Of a DNA stretch of 64,000 nt, positions 17,596 through 25,964 are shown in pieces. The stretch comes from Peptococcaceae bacterium BRH_c4a. Its GTDB lineage: Bacteria > Bacillota > Desulfotomaculia > Desulfotomaculales > Desulfocucumaceae. The stretch is taken from NCBI GenBank assembly GCA_000961585.1, contig LADN01000043.1, positions 1 through 64,000 on the forward strand, in the 5' to 3' direction. A program made the position numbers and the translations under genes. The notes under the pieces were generated by a model. It ran no database searches and was not told where the DNA came from. It saw only the letters and a program-made list of their open reading frames with translations. Position 1 is the first letter of the stretch, and each line of letters starts with the position of its first letter.

Positions 17596-19516
17596 TACGG
17601 CTACCTCCCGATATTTGCGCCTTTTTTCCTGAATTTTTGAAATGGCGCAGGCGCATCAGCTTCAGGGCGCGGACCACGGCCTCATCAACCGTCAGGCCGT
17701 ATTTTGCCAAAAGAATGTTACGGTCACCGTGTTCAACGAAGCTGTCGGGCAAACCAATATTGCAAACCTTTACACCGCTTATCCCGGCGCTGTTGATCAC
17801 GTCCAGCACCCGGCTGCCGAATCCTCCCGCCAGTATGTTTTCTTCCAGGGTAATAATTTTCCCGGTCTTACTGGCGTATTTTATAATGCACCCACTGTCC
17901 ATGGGCTTTACAAATCTTGCATTTATAACAGCGGCGGAAATCCCCTGGCTGCTTAGAATCTCCGCTGCCTTAAGGGCTATTTCCACCATGGCGCCAACAG
18001 CAAAAAAGGCTATTTCATTTCCGTCCATGATCACCTCGGCTCTGCCCGGAGGAAGGCACTGCAACTGATCGTCCAGACAGCAGCCGGTTCCCTCGCCCCT
18101 GGGATACCTGACAGCGGCGGGACCATTATATTCCAAGGCGGTCTTTAGCATATTGCGCAGCTCATTTTCATTCCTGGGAGCCATAATCAACATGTTGGGG
18201 GCCTGCCCCAGAAAGGACAGGTCAAAAACTCCATGGTGGGTGGGACCATCTTCCCCCACCAGCCCGGACCTGTCTATGGCAAAGGTTACGGGCAGATTCT
18301 GCATGCATACATCGTGTATGATTTGATCGTAGGCCCTCTGTAGAAAAGTTGAGTAAACCGCCACCACCGGCCTTAAATGGGAGGCTGCCATGGATGCGGC
18401 CATGGTGACCGCATGCTGCTCGGCTATGCCCACATCAAAAAACCTTTCCGGGTATTTGCGGGCAAATTCCGAAAGTCCGGTGCCGCCGGTCATGGCGGCG
18501 GTAAGGGCTATTATTGATTTATCTTCGGCGGCCAGCTCGACTATGGTGCGGCCGAAAACCTCCGTGTAGCTGGGAATGCTTTTATCTCCCCTGGGCATGC
18601 CGGTTTCCAGGTCGAAGGATCCGATTCCGTGAAATTTACCGGGGTTTTTTTCAGCATGGGAGTAGCCCTTTCCCTTGGTGGTTATAACATGAACCAGAAC
18701 AGGCCCTCCCAGTGCCCTGGCCTGATTAAGAACATCTATAATGTCCTGGATGTTGTGACCGTCTATTGGTCCCAGGTAAACGAAGCCCAGTTCCTCAAAA
18801 AGCATGCCGGGCACCACCAGGTACTTCAGGCTGTCTTTCAGCCTTTCCGCCGCTTTTAGCACAGTGGGACCGATGGCGGGTATTTTTCTCAGAACCTGCT
18901 CCACCTCATCCTTGCCCCTGGAATACATGGGGTCGGTCCTCAGCCGTCTGAGATATCTGGACATTCCGCCCACATTTTTAGCTATGGACATTTCATTGTC
19001 ATTGAGCACCACTATGAGATCCTTTTGCAGGTGCCCTGCATGGTTCATGGCCTCAAAGGCCATTCCCCCGGTCATGGCCCCGTCACCTATGACAGCCGCC
19101 ACTGAGAACTTTTCTCCTGAAAGGTCTCTGGCTATGGCCATTCCCAGGGCCACCGAAATGGAAGTGCTGCTGTGGCCGGTGATGAAGGCGTCATGCCGGG
19201 ATTCATCAGGCCTGGGGAAGCCGCTTAGGCCACCGTATTTTCTGATATGGCGAAAATGATCCTTGCGTCCGGTGATTATTTTGTGAATGTAGCACTGGTG
19301 ACCCACATCCCATACTATTTTATCCCTGGGAGACTCCAGCACACTGTGCAGGGCCAGGGTCAGCTCGACAACTCCAAGGTTGGGCGCCAGATGGCCCCCG
19401 TTTTTGGATATGGTTTCTATTATTTCCCTCCTGATCTCGGCGGCCAGATCGTTAAGCCTTGGAATGGTGAGTTTCTTGATGTCGGAGGGTCCGTTTATAT
19501 TGGACAGAAGGCTCAA
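17585..19516 (-). CDS. dxs: 1-deoxy-D-xylulose-5-phosphate synthase
   Basis: 643 residues, full length. The thiamin diphosphate site GDGAMTGGMAFEAMNHAG (near residue 145) and the Glu of GIAEQHAV (near residue 370) are present, followed by the transketolase C-terminal domain. Joins pyruvate and glyceraldehyde-3-phosphate at the start of the MEP isoprenoid pathway and pairs with ispA upstream. The start is TTG at 19516 after AGAGGAG. Confidence 0.97.
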   Translation of the reverse strand: MSLLSNINGPSDIKKLTIPRLNDLAAEIRREIIETISKNGGHLAPNLGVVELTLALHSVLESPRDKIVWDVGHQCYIHKIITGRKDHFRHIRKYGGLSGFPRPDESRHDAFITGHSSTSISVALGMAIARDLSGEKFSVAAVIGDGAMTGGMAFEAMNHAGHLQKDLIVVLNDNEMSIAKNVGGMSRYLRRLRTDPMYSRGKDEVEQVLRKIPAIGPTVLKAAERLKDSLKYLVVPGMLFEELGFVYLGPIDGHNIQDIIDVLNQARALGGPVLVHVITTKGKGYSHAEKNPGKFHGIGSFDLETGMPRGDKSIPSYTEVFGRTIVELAAEDKSIIALTAAMTGGTGLSEFARKYPERFFDVGIAEQHAVTMAASMAASHLRPVVAVYSTFLQRAYDQIIHDVCMQNLPVTFAIDRSGLVGEDGPTHHGVFDLSFLGQAPNMLIMAPRNENELRNMLKTALEYNGPAAVRYPRGEGTGCCLDDQLQCLPPGRAEVIMDGNEIAFFAVGAMVEIALKAAEILSSQGISAAVINARFVKPMDSGCIIKYASKTGKIITLEENILAGGFGSRVLDVINSAGISGVKVCNIGLPDSFVEHGDRNILLAKYGLTVDEAVVRALKLMRLRHFKNSGKKAQISGGSRIDR

Positions 19517-19532
19517 AACAAAAACACTCCTC

Positions 19533-20117
19533 TTACCTGGACGTTTTTTTGTGTCTGGCGCTGAAATCCCTTCCGGTAATCAGAAAAACTCCGCGCAAAA
19601 ACTTTCCGGCTACAAACACCACCTCATCGGCGTGCACCAGCGCAATTCTTTTTCCATAAGCCTTACCGCCCACTGTGGCGGCGGCGATAAGGGCGGTGAG
19701 CAGCATATTGACCAGCAGCTGCCCTGTTTCCCTCCAGTAGGTCAAAATCTGAAGGGCCAGGGCAATACCCAGGGCTCCGCTGACAGTACCTGCTATATCT
19801 CCCACCACGTCATTCATAAGGTTTGCCACTCTGTCGGCGTTTCTGATTAAAAAAACGCCCTCGGCTGCGCCGGGAACCTTTTTAGCCGCCTTGGCGTGCA
19901 GTGGCGCCTCCGACGCAGCGGTGACGGAAACCCCAACTATATCAGCCAGTATTCCCACCAATACAATGACGATTAGGAAAACAACAGACAGCCAAAGGCT
20001 CTGCATCTTTTCCGAAACCAGGTTCGAAAGCCAAAAAAACAATACCGCCAGCAAAAAGGAGACTACGCTGACCAAAAAAATATACAGCCCTGAAACCGAG
20101 GATTTATGATTACCCAA
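19533..20117 (-). CDS. Conserved membrane protein, DUF21/CNNM-like
   Basis: 194 residues with about four membrane segments (about 10-30, 40-65, 110-130, 135-155). The stretch ILADIVGVSVTAASEAPLHA resembles the DUF21 transmembrane domain of CNNM/CorC proteins, but the CBS and CorC domains are absent. Proteins of this kind are often found between ispA and dxs in Clostridia. Function unknown. TTG start at 20117 behind GAGGTG. Confidence 0.65.
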   Translation of the reverse strand: MGNHKSSVSGLYIFLVSVVSFLLAVLFFWLSNLVSEKMQSLWLSVVFLIVIVLVGILADIVGVSVTAASEAPLHAKAAKKVPGAAEGVFLIRNADRVANLMNDVVGDIAGTVSGALGIALALQILTYWRETGQLLVNMLLTALIAAATVGGKAYGKRIALVHADEVVFVAGKFLRGVFLITGRDFSARHKKTSR

Positions 20118-20159
20118 TCTATTAACACCTCATACGCTATAACTGTAGTGCTCTCCCGT

Positions 20160-20377
20160 CAGAATCCAGAATTCAGAATCCAGAATATTGACGGCATTCC
20201 TAATATGAATTCCCGCGGGTGTATTTAATTTATTTGATCAAGCAAATAAGAAATGCCCTAAGGCCATTAAATGCTTTTTACTCTCTATGGTCTATTTTGA
20301 TTTTATTAATCTTTATTTGCCTGTTAGGAAGGCTTACACATTCTGGATTCTGACTTCTGGATTCTGGATTCCGACAG
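20160..20377. repeat. Insert bracketed by inverted heptamer arrays
   Basis: The left edge carries CAGAATC-type heptamers (about 20160-20190) and the right edge TTCTGGA-type heptamers (about 20339-20374), which are reverse complements. Between them is AT-rich DNA with a 17-bp piece (about 20244-20260) matching, in reverse, a piece of repeat family B (41078-41275). The ispA-DUF21 gap contains no gene. Confidence 0.6.
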
Positions 20378-20400
20378 AATAAGGTCGGCAGTATGAGTCG

Positions 20401-21291
20401 TCAATGATTTCTGTTTACCACGAATTTTACCAGCTCACGAAGGAAGTCCGCCTTTTCACCATAGCCGTCGATTGACCTCAGGGCTCTTTTCATCTGATCC
20501 CCGGCCATTCTGCCGGCCGCTTCAATCCCGTACATGGCGGGATAGGTGGCCTTGTCATTTTTAATGTCGCTTTTTACCGGCTTTCCTATATTTTTTTCAT
20601 CCCCCACAATATCCAGAATATCATCGGCAATCTGGAAGGCCATTCCCAGGTGTTCGGCGTAACCGGTGAGATTATCCAAATCCTTCCGGCTGGCGCCCGA
20701 AAGTAGGGCCCCGGTTCTGACCGAAGCCCTGTACATGGCTCCTGTTTTACATCTGTGTATATAATCCAGTGTTTCTTCGTCTGCTTTCGAAGAGGTGGAC
20801 ATTATATCCACCACCTGTCCGCCCACCAGGCCGGCTGTGCCTGAAGCCCGGGAAATCTCGGCTATCACAGTGATTAAACTTGCCGGGGTGATTACATTGG
20901 TTACCGGGCAGAGGGTGATCAGTTCAAAGGCCATGGTCAAAAGCGCATCCCCGGCCAGTATGGCCATTGCTTCTCCGTATTTTTTATGGCAGGTGGGCAT
21001 CCCCCTGCGCAGGTCGTCATTATCCATGGCCGGCAGGTCGTCGTGTATGAGGGAATAGGTGTGAATAAGCTCCAGTGCGCAAGCCGCAGGTAATATGTCC
21101 CGCTGATTTCCCCCCAGTATTTCCGCTGATGCCAGTGCCAGAACCGGCCGGAGTCTTTTGCCTCCTGCAAAAAGGCTGTACCTGACGGCCTCATGGATTA
21201 TCGGCGGGTATGTTTCCACCGGGGGCAGCAACCTTTCCAGCGCCACATTGATAAATTTAGTTCTTTTTCCCAGTTCGCTGATAAAGTCCAA
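20401..21291 (-). CDS. ispA: Farnesyl/geranylgeranyl diphosphate synthase
   Basis: 296 residues, all-alpha prenyltransferase. First Asp-rich motif in HDDLPAMDNDDLRRG (near residue 85), second in QIADDILDIVGDEKN (near residue 220). Condenses isopentenyl diphosphate with allylic diphosphates to make C15-C20 chains. Part of the xseB-ispA-dxs order. Chain length cannot be fixed from sequence by eye. Confidence 0.95.
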   Translation of the reverse strand: MDFISELGKRTKFINVALERLLPPVETYPPIIHEAVRYSLFAGGKRLRPVLALASAEILGGNQRDILPAACALELIHTYSLIHDDLPAMDNDDLRRGMPTCHKKYGEAMAILAGDALLTMAFELITLCPVTNVITPASLITVIAEISRASGTAGLVGGQVVDIMSTSSKADEETLDYIHRCKTGAMYRASVRTGALLSGASRKDLDNLTGYAEHLGMAFQIADDILDIVGDEKNIGKPVKSDIKNDKATYPAMYGIEAAGRMAGDQMKRALRSIDGYGEKADFLRELVKFVVNRNH

Positions 21292-21361
21292 TCTGTAGTA
21301 TCCCCCTGTTTAAGCTGTAAGCTATAAGCTTTTTTAGCCTCCCGGTAAATTCCGCATATCA

Positions 21362-21429
21362 TTTTGAGGGTCGCTTAGATTTTAACAGATGCTGACTGCT
21401 GACTGCAAGTCGCCCGTAGGGCGACTTTA
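21362..21429 (+). repeat. Degenerate tail of the composite repeat
   Basis: GAGGGTCGCTT, then tandem GCTGACT heptamers, then a hairpin GTCGCCC/GGGCGAC (about 21409-21425) with a T-rich tail on the plus strand. It ends at the xseB stop codon. Confidence 0.6.
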
Positions 21430-21430
21430 A

Positions 21431-21658
21431 TTAAGGGGTCATTCCCTTCAATGCCGGCCTGCCCCCTTCATCGGCTGTCAACACCATAATACGCTGCTCG
21501 GCCTCTTCCAGTGAGGCCTGACAGTATCTGCTTACGTTTATTCCCTCGGAAAATAACTCCAGCGCTTTTTCCAGGGGCAATTGTCCATCCTCCAGTTGAT
21601 GCACTATTTCTTCAAGCTTTTTCAGTGCCTCTTCGAAAACAAGCTTTTTCCTGGCCAT
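21431..21658 (-). CDS. xseB: Exodeoxyribonuclease VII small subunit
   Basis: 75 residues, the usual XseB size, helical with FEEALKKLEEIVHQLEDGQLPLEKALELF. The ATG at 21658 follows GGAGG; the longer frame upstream would overlap the radical SAM gene and is rejected. It forms exonuclease VII with XseA (24699-25913). The two genes are unusually separated here by ytqA-like, fchA and folD genes. Confidence 0.92.
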   Translation of the reverse strand: MARKKLVFEEALKKLEEIVHQLEDGQLPLEKALELFSEGINVSRYCQASLEEAEQRIMVLTADEGGRPALKGMTP

Positions 21659-21680
21659 AACCGTCCTCCGGTAAAAATAT

Positions 21681-22700
21681 TCAGTATTCCGGGAATCCGC
21701 CCCGCAACAGCGCCGACCCGTTGAGGTAGTCAAAGCGCCTTCCCTGCCGCGTATTCCTTTCTTCCAGTGACTCCTCAATCATTTGCTTAACCTTCCACCA
21801 ACTGGTTCCCCAATTGGAGAAAAGGAGATCCTCCGCCGGCCCTTTGCCAACCAGACGCTGTACGACAATACGGGGATCAAGGTGCTCCAGGAATAATACC
21901 ACGCTTTGCACATAGCTTTCCAGGGGCATTACAGCAAATTCTCCCCTTTTATACATATCCCCCAGTATGGTATTCTCCACCACGTACAGAGAATGCAGTT
22001 TTACGTAGCGGACACCCAGGGCTGAAAGCACTTTGGCGTTCTCGACCACATCATGGAGATCATCCCACGGAAGGTTCACAATCAGGTGAGCGCAAACCTC
22101 CAGGCCTCTCCGGTGAATCCTTATTACAGCGTCTATAAATTCGGCCAGAGTATGGCCTCTGTTTATTTTTCGCAGTGTGTGATAATTAACGGTCTGAAGT
22201 CCCAGCTCAAGGTCAATTGCCAGCCCTTTCTCCTTTTTTATTTCATTAAGAAAATCAAGATACCTGTCATTTATGCAGTCCGGCCTTGTGGACACCGATA
22301 TGCCTACAACATCGGCGGAGCAGGCGCTGAGAATGTTTTCCCTGAACACTGTAAAAGGCATGTAGGTATTTGTAAATGCCTGAAAATATATGATAAATTT
22401 TTGCGCATTAAATCTTTTCTTGAAGTATTCCCTGTTCTCCTCTATTTGTTTTTGAACGGATAAAGTATTGGGAAGGCACTGAAACCCTGAACCTGCCTTG
22501 TCGCAAAATATGCATCCGCCTGTTCCGGCGCTTCCGTCCCTGTTGGGGCAGGTCCCTGGCAAATTCACCGGCAGCTTATATACCTTGCCGCCGAATTTAT
22601 CTTTAAGGTGTCTTGAATAAATATTGTAACGGTCTTTTTCTGGGGTCAGCCGGATCACATCCCAGTCCTTACATTCATTATTGATTATATCCAAATGCAC
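21681..22700 (-). CDS. TIGR01212-type radical SAM protein (YtqA/YhcC family)
   Basis: 339 residues. The cluster motif CPNRDGSAGTGGCIFC (near residues 50-65) has the long first spacing typical of TIGR01212, followed by a TIM-barrel with LELGLQTVN near residue 170. Elp3-like C-terminal acetyltransferase domains are absent. B. subtilis ytqA is next to ytqB (mnmM), suggesting a tRNA-modification link, but the reaction is not established to my knowledge. Confidence 0.8.
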   Translation of the reverse strand: MHLDIINNECKDWDVIRLTPEKDRYNIYSRHLKDKFGGKVYKLPVNLPGTCPNRDGSAGTGGCIFCDKAGSGFQCLPNTLSVQKQIEENREYFKKRFNAQKFIIYFQAFTNTYMPFTVFRENILSACSADVVGISVSTRPDCINDRYLDFLNEIKKEKGLAIDLELGLQTVNYHTLRKINRGHTLAEFIDAVIRIHRRGLEVCAHLIVNLPWDDLHDVVENAKVLSALGVRYVKLHSLYVVENTILGDMYKRGEFAVMPLESYVQSVVLFLEHLDPRIVVQRLVGKGPAEDLLFSNWGTSWWKVKQMIEESLEERNTRQGRRFDYLNGSALLRGGFPEY

Positions 22701-22721
22701 CTGTTGTGAACAGTCTTTTGC

Positions 22722-22800
22722 TATAAAAAACCGCCCTGTAGGCGGTGCCGTCTTGCAGACGGCGGAATCCAGAAGCCAGGAGTCAGAAGCCAGAATGGTT
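22722..22800 (-). repeat. Tail module of the composite repeat (inverted)
   Basis: On the plus strand: A-run, hairpin CCGCC/GGCGG, second hairpin GCCGTCTTGCAGACGGC, then heptamers CAGAAGC, CAGGAGT, CAGAAGC, CAGAATG. Read on the minus strand it would be a terminator placed just before the ytqA-like gene. Confidence 0.75.
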
Positions 22801-22871
22801 AACGCATTCCTTAAAGTCCATTGCCAATTGCATCTATAGGTTTGTAAAAAAATTTATTTTTTCCTACGTTT

Positions 22872-22911
22872 AAAAAAAACACCCGGACAGGTTATCCGGG
22901 TGTTTTTTTTA
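22872..22911 (-). terminator. Bidirectional terminator after fchA
   Basis: Stem AACACCCGGA/TCCGGGTGTT (about 22879-22904) with A-run on one side and T-run on the other, so it can stop transcription in both directions. Lies about 15 bp after the fchA stop. Confidence 0.9.
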
Positions 22912-22927
22912 AAATCCGGTGAGCTAA

Positions 22928-23548
22928 CTACATTCTCTCGTTTACCTTGGCAACAGCCAGGTCTTTCAACCTTTTTGCCTCGGCAACAATATTGGCTTTT
23001 TCTGCCTTTACCTTGGTTACGAATTCCTGGTCGGTGATCATGGGTATGTTTATGTCGGCGCTCAGCAGCACAGAGTTAATTGCTGCCTCGCATACAAAGG
23101 CGGCTACTCCGGCGTCGCTGATGGCCATTTTGTTGCCAATTTTGGAAAGCTTTTCTGTTATTACCAGGGCATCCAGAAGGGTTCTGGCTATTTCCACCGG
23201 CTCGTTGGTGGCCGTCTTCAGAGCCTTCTGCATGGCTTCCTCGCGCCTGGCCTTCTCTTCATCGGTATTTTTGGGAAGTCTGTACACATCCATGAATTTT
23301 CCGAAGGCCGCTATATCGGCAGCCACCAATTTTTCCAGCCTGGCCATAATAAAATACGCCCTGCCGGTAATTTCCTTTATTTCGGCTTCCACATCGGCAT
23401 ACTTGGGTTTTCCCACCGTAAGGTTTCCCACCATGGCTGCCATGGCCACGCCCAGGGCGCCCACCATTGCAGAAACGCTGCCACCCCCCGGAGTGGGGGC
23501 GTCAGAGGCCGAAACGGCCAATACCTTCCTAAAAGTCAGATCAAACAT
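22928..23548 (-). CDS. fchA: Methenyltetrahydrofolate cyclohydrolase FchA (cyclodeaminase/cyclohydrolase family)
   Basis: 206 residues with the family signature DAPTPGGGSVSAMVGALG near the N-terminus. In anaerobes the stand-alone form converts methenyl-THF and formyl-THF in the methyl branch of the Wood-Ljungdahl pathway or in purine and amino-acid degradation. The ATG at 23548 follows AGAGGTG and is preferred to the TTG at 23569. It neighbours folD, which has the same cyclohydrolase activity plus the dehydrogenase, so the pair suggests high C1 flux. Confidence 0.85.
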   Translation of the reverse strand: MFDLTFRKVLAVSASDAPTPGGGSVSAMVGALGVAMAAMVGNLTVGKPKYADVEAEIKEITGRAYFIMARLEKLVAADIAAFGKFMDVYRLPKNTDEEKARREEAMQKALKTATNEPVEIARTLLDALVITEKLSKIGNKMAISDAGVAAFVCEAAINSVLLSADINIPMITDQEFVTKVKAEKANIVAEAKRLKDLAVAKVNERM

Positions 23549-23571
23549 TCTTTTCACCTCTGATTTCAATT

Positions 23572-23782
23572 TGGGTCAGGAGTCAGAAGCCAGAAGTCAG
23601 GAGCCAGAAGAAAACATAGAATGTTATTATTCTGGACTCTGACTTTCTGAATCCTGGATGCCTGCCCTGTTTTCCAAAGTAGCTCTATAGACTTAAAGGA
23701 TGTTCTTAATAACGTGAATTGTGGTCAGGAGTCAGTCCTTAAGGTTTTTATTCTGGCTCCTGACTCCTGGCTCCTGGATTCT
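23572..23782. repeat. Heptamer arrays, inverted, in the fchA-folD gap
   Basis: CAGAAGC/CAGGAGT units at about 23576-23612, the reverse-complement type TTCTGGA at about 23630-23665, and a second pair at about 23730-23782. The units are 7 bp but differ in letters at positions 4, 6 and 7. No gene in the gap. Confidence 0.7.
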
Positions 23783-23788
23783 GCTAAA

Positions 23789-24637
23789 TCACTTCCCCTG
23801 AAGCTTTATGGCCTTCAGAACATTTCTCTGAATAAGCACGGTGGTGAGGCTTCCTACGCCGCCCGGAACCGGGGAGATCAGGCCGGCCACTTCCCTGGCG
23901 TTTTCAAAATCAACGTCTCCGCAGATACCACCTTCTATTTCGTTAATTCCGGCGTCCACCACAATGGCCCCCGGCTTAATCCAATCGGCCTTGACCATCT
24001 TGGCCCTGCCCACTGCGGCAACCACAATATCACCCTTGGCCACCTGGCCCGGGAGGTCCTGGGTTTTGGTGTGACATACGGTGACGGTGGCGTTTTGGTT
24101 TAACATCATAAATACCAGGGGCTTGCCCACGGTTTCGCCGCGGCCTACAATTACCGCATTTTTACCTTTTATTTCCACGCCGCTGCGCAGCATAAGCTCT
24201 ATGCAGCTCTGGGGAGTGGCCGGGAACAGTCCATCGCCCCCGCTCAGTATGTAGCCCCGGTTTATGGGATGAACTCCGTCAACATCCTTTATGGGCAGAA
24301 CAGCCTCCAGCACCTTTTTCTTGTCCATGTGCTTGGGCAGCGGCAGTTCAATCATTATGCCGTGAACGCTGTCGTCCTTGTTCAGTTTGTCCAGCAACGC
24401 CAGAACTTCTTCTTCCTGTGCCGTTCCGGGCAGTGTGAAAAGCTCAAAGTCTATGCCGATATTGTTGCATGACTTCTCCTTGGACCTGGCGTAAACCACC
24501 GAGGCAGGGTCATCACCGGCCAGAATTACTGACAGCTTGGGAGCTACACCCCTTTCCCGCAGTGCCGCCACTTCGGCCTTGACCTCTTCCCTGATGGATG
24601 CCGCAACTTTCTTTCCGTCCAGCAGTTGAGCCGACAT
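23789..24637 (-). CDS. folD: Bifunctional methylenetetrahydrofolate dehydrogenase/cyclohydrolase
   Basis: 282 residues. Catalytic Tyr and Lys in VVYARSKEKSC (near residue 50), folate-contacting IELPLPKHMDKK, NADP-binding GRGETVGKPL (near residue 165) and the C-terminal PVPGGVG. Interconverts methylene- and formyl-THF. It sits in the conserved nusB-folD-xseA order. Confidence 0.97.
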   Translation of the reverse strand: MSAQLLDGKKVAASIREEVKAEVAALRERGVAPKLSVILAGDDPASVVYARSKEKSCNNIGIDFELFTLPGTAQEEEVLALLDKLNKDDSVHGIMIELPLPKHMDKKKVLEAVLPIKDVDGVHPINRGYILSGGDGLFPATPQSCIELMLRSGVEIKGKNAVIVGRGETVGKPLVFMMLNQNATVTVCHTKTQDLPGQVAKGDIVVAAVGRAKMVKADWIKPGAIVVDAGINEIEGGICGDVDFENAREVAGLISPVPGGVGSLTTVLIQRNVLKAIKLQGK

Positions 24638-24698
24638 TAAATTCTCTCCCTTCGTAATACCTGTATTTTTATTTATTACCTTAAATACCTTAAATACC

Positions 24699-25913
24699 TT
24701 AAAGCTGATTTTCCTTTAAAGTATCTTTTACCTGGCATTTTATACTTCCCCTGTGCAATTTAACATTAACGGCATCTCCGGTATTGACTTCCCCGGAGTC
24801 CCGGATAACTCCGCCGGTTTTTTGATCAATGCACACAGAATACCCTCTGGACAGAGTGGCCAGGGGGCTCAGGGTGTTGAGTTTCCCGGCGGCGGCTAGA
24901 AAAGAAGCCTTTTTGCCGGTAAATATTTTTTCCATTGACCTGTTCAGTCCCCTGGTCAGCACATCGTTAACCATGGCCCTGGAACCGCATATTTTGTCCG
25001 CCGGCCTCCTGAAAACCGGGCTCTGAAGACAGTTGTCCAGACGGCGCCTAGCCCTTCCCAGGTTGTCTCCAGCGGCTCTGTTGATCCTTAATCTCAGGGC
25101 CTCTATGGTGTGAGCCACCTCTGATTTTACCGGAATCACCAGTTCGGCGGCGGCAGACGGGGTGGGCGCCCTGAGATCTGCCACCATGTCTGCGATGGTG
25201 TAATCGGTTTCATGACCAACGGCCGAAATAACCGGCGCCCCGGAGTTGAATATGGCGCGGGCCACTTCCTCGGTGTTAAAGGCCCAGAGTTCTTCCAGCG
25301 AGCCTCCGCCCCTGCCCACGATGATGACATCCACACTGCCCAGAGAATTGAGATCTCTTATGCCCCGGGCCACATCTGCCGGAGCAGATTCTCCCTGGAC
25401 GGTAACCGGCGCCAGAATAATGCCGGCCCCGGGCCAGCGTCGGCTGATTATTTCGGTCATGTCCCTGACCACAGCACCGGTGGGGGAGGTTACCATTCCT
25501 ATGCATCCCGGAAAAACCGGTATTTTTCTTTTCCTGGCCTGACTGAAAAGTCCTTCCCTATGCAGTTTTTCCTTCAATTGCTCGAAGGCCACATGAAGGG
25601 CTCCCGCGCCATCAGGCTCCATTTCCTCGGCGTACAGCTGGTAGCTTCCGTCCCGTTCATAAACAGTGACAAATCCCCTTATCCTGACCGCCATTCCGTT
25701 GTCCGGAAGGAACTTGAGTTTACTTGCCCTGGATCTGAACATCACTGCTCTGATGCAGCCGTTGCTGTCCTTGAGGGTAAAGTATAAATGACCGCTGACG
25801 GCCTGCTTGCAATTGGAGATCTCTCCCTTAACCCAAAGGCTTGTCAGCAGTTTGTCATTTTCAAAGATCCCCTTTATGTATGATGTCAGTTCACCAACTG
25901 TGATCAATCGCAT
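24699..25913 (-). CDS. xseA: Exodeoxyribonuclease VII large subunit
   Basis: About 404 residues. N-terminal OB-fold (about 5-95, with LWVKGEISNCKQAVSGHLYF), then the catalytic domain with GMVTSPTGAVVRD and VGRGGGSLEELWAFN, then a helical C-terminal part. The ATG at 25913 follows AGGTGA; an ATG five codons earlier lacks a ribosome site. Shorter than E. coli XseA (456), mainly in the C-terminal coiled region. Confidence 0.96.
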   Translation of the reverse strand: MRLITVGELTSYIKGIFENDKLLTSLWVKGEISNCKQAVSGHLYFTLKDSNGCIRAVMFRSRASKLKFLPDNGMAVRIRGFVTVYERDGSYQLYAEEMEPDGAGALHVAFEQLKEKLHREGLFSQARKRKIPVFPGCIGMVTSPTGAVVRDMTEIISRRWPGAGIILAPVTVQGESAPADVARGIRDLNSLGSVDVIIVGRGGGSLEELWAFNTEEVARAIFNSGAPVISAVGHETDYTIADMVADLRAPTPSAAAELVIPVKSEVAHTIEALRLRINRAAGDNLGRARRRLDNCLQSPVFRRPADKICGSRAMVNDVLTRGLNRSMEKIFTGKKASFLAAAGKLNTLSPLATLSRGYSVCIDQKTGGVIRDSGEVNTGDAVNVKLHRGSIKCQVKDTLKENQL

Positions 25914-25964
25914 GTCTCTCACCTGCATTTAATAGGCAGTAGCGCTGCCGGACCGAATTTAAAC

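Noticed and set aside
21659-21778. Longer start for xseB
   Set aside because: It would overlap the radical SAM gene end; the internal ATG has a ribosome site and gives the family's usual length.
23572-23782. Heptamer arrays as a CRISPR array
   Set aside because: Units are 7 bp with no spacers of uniform length and no cas genes in the window.
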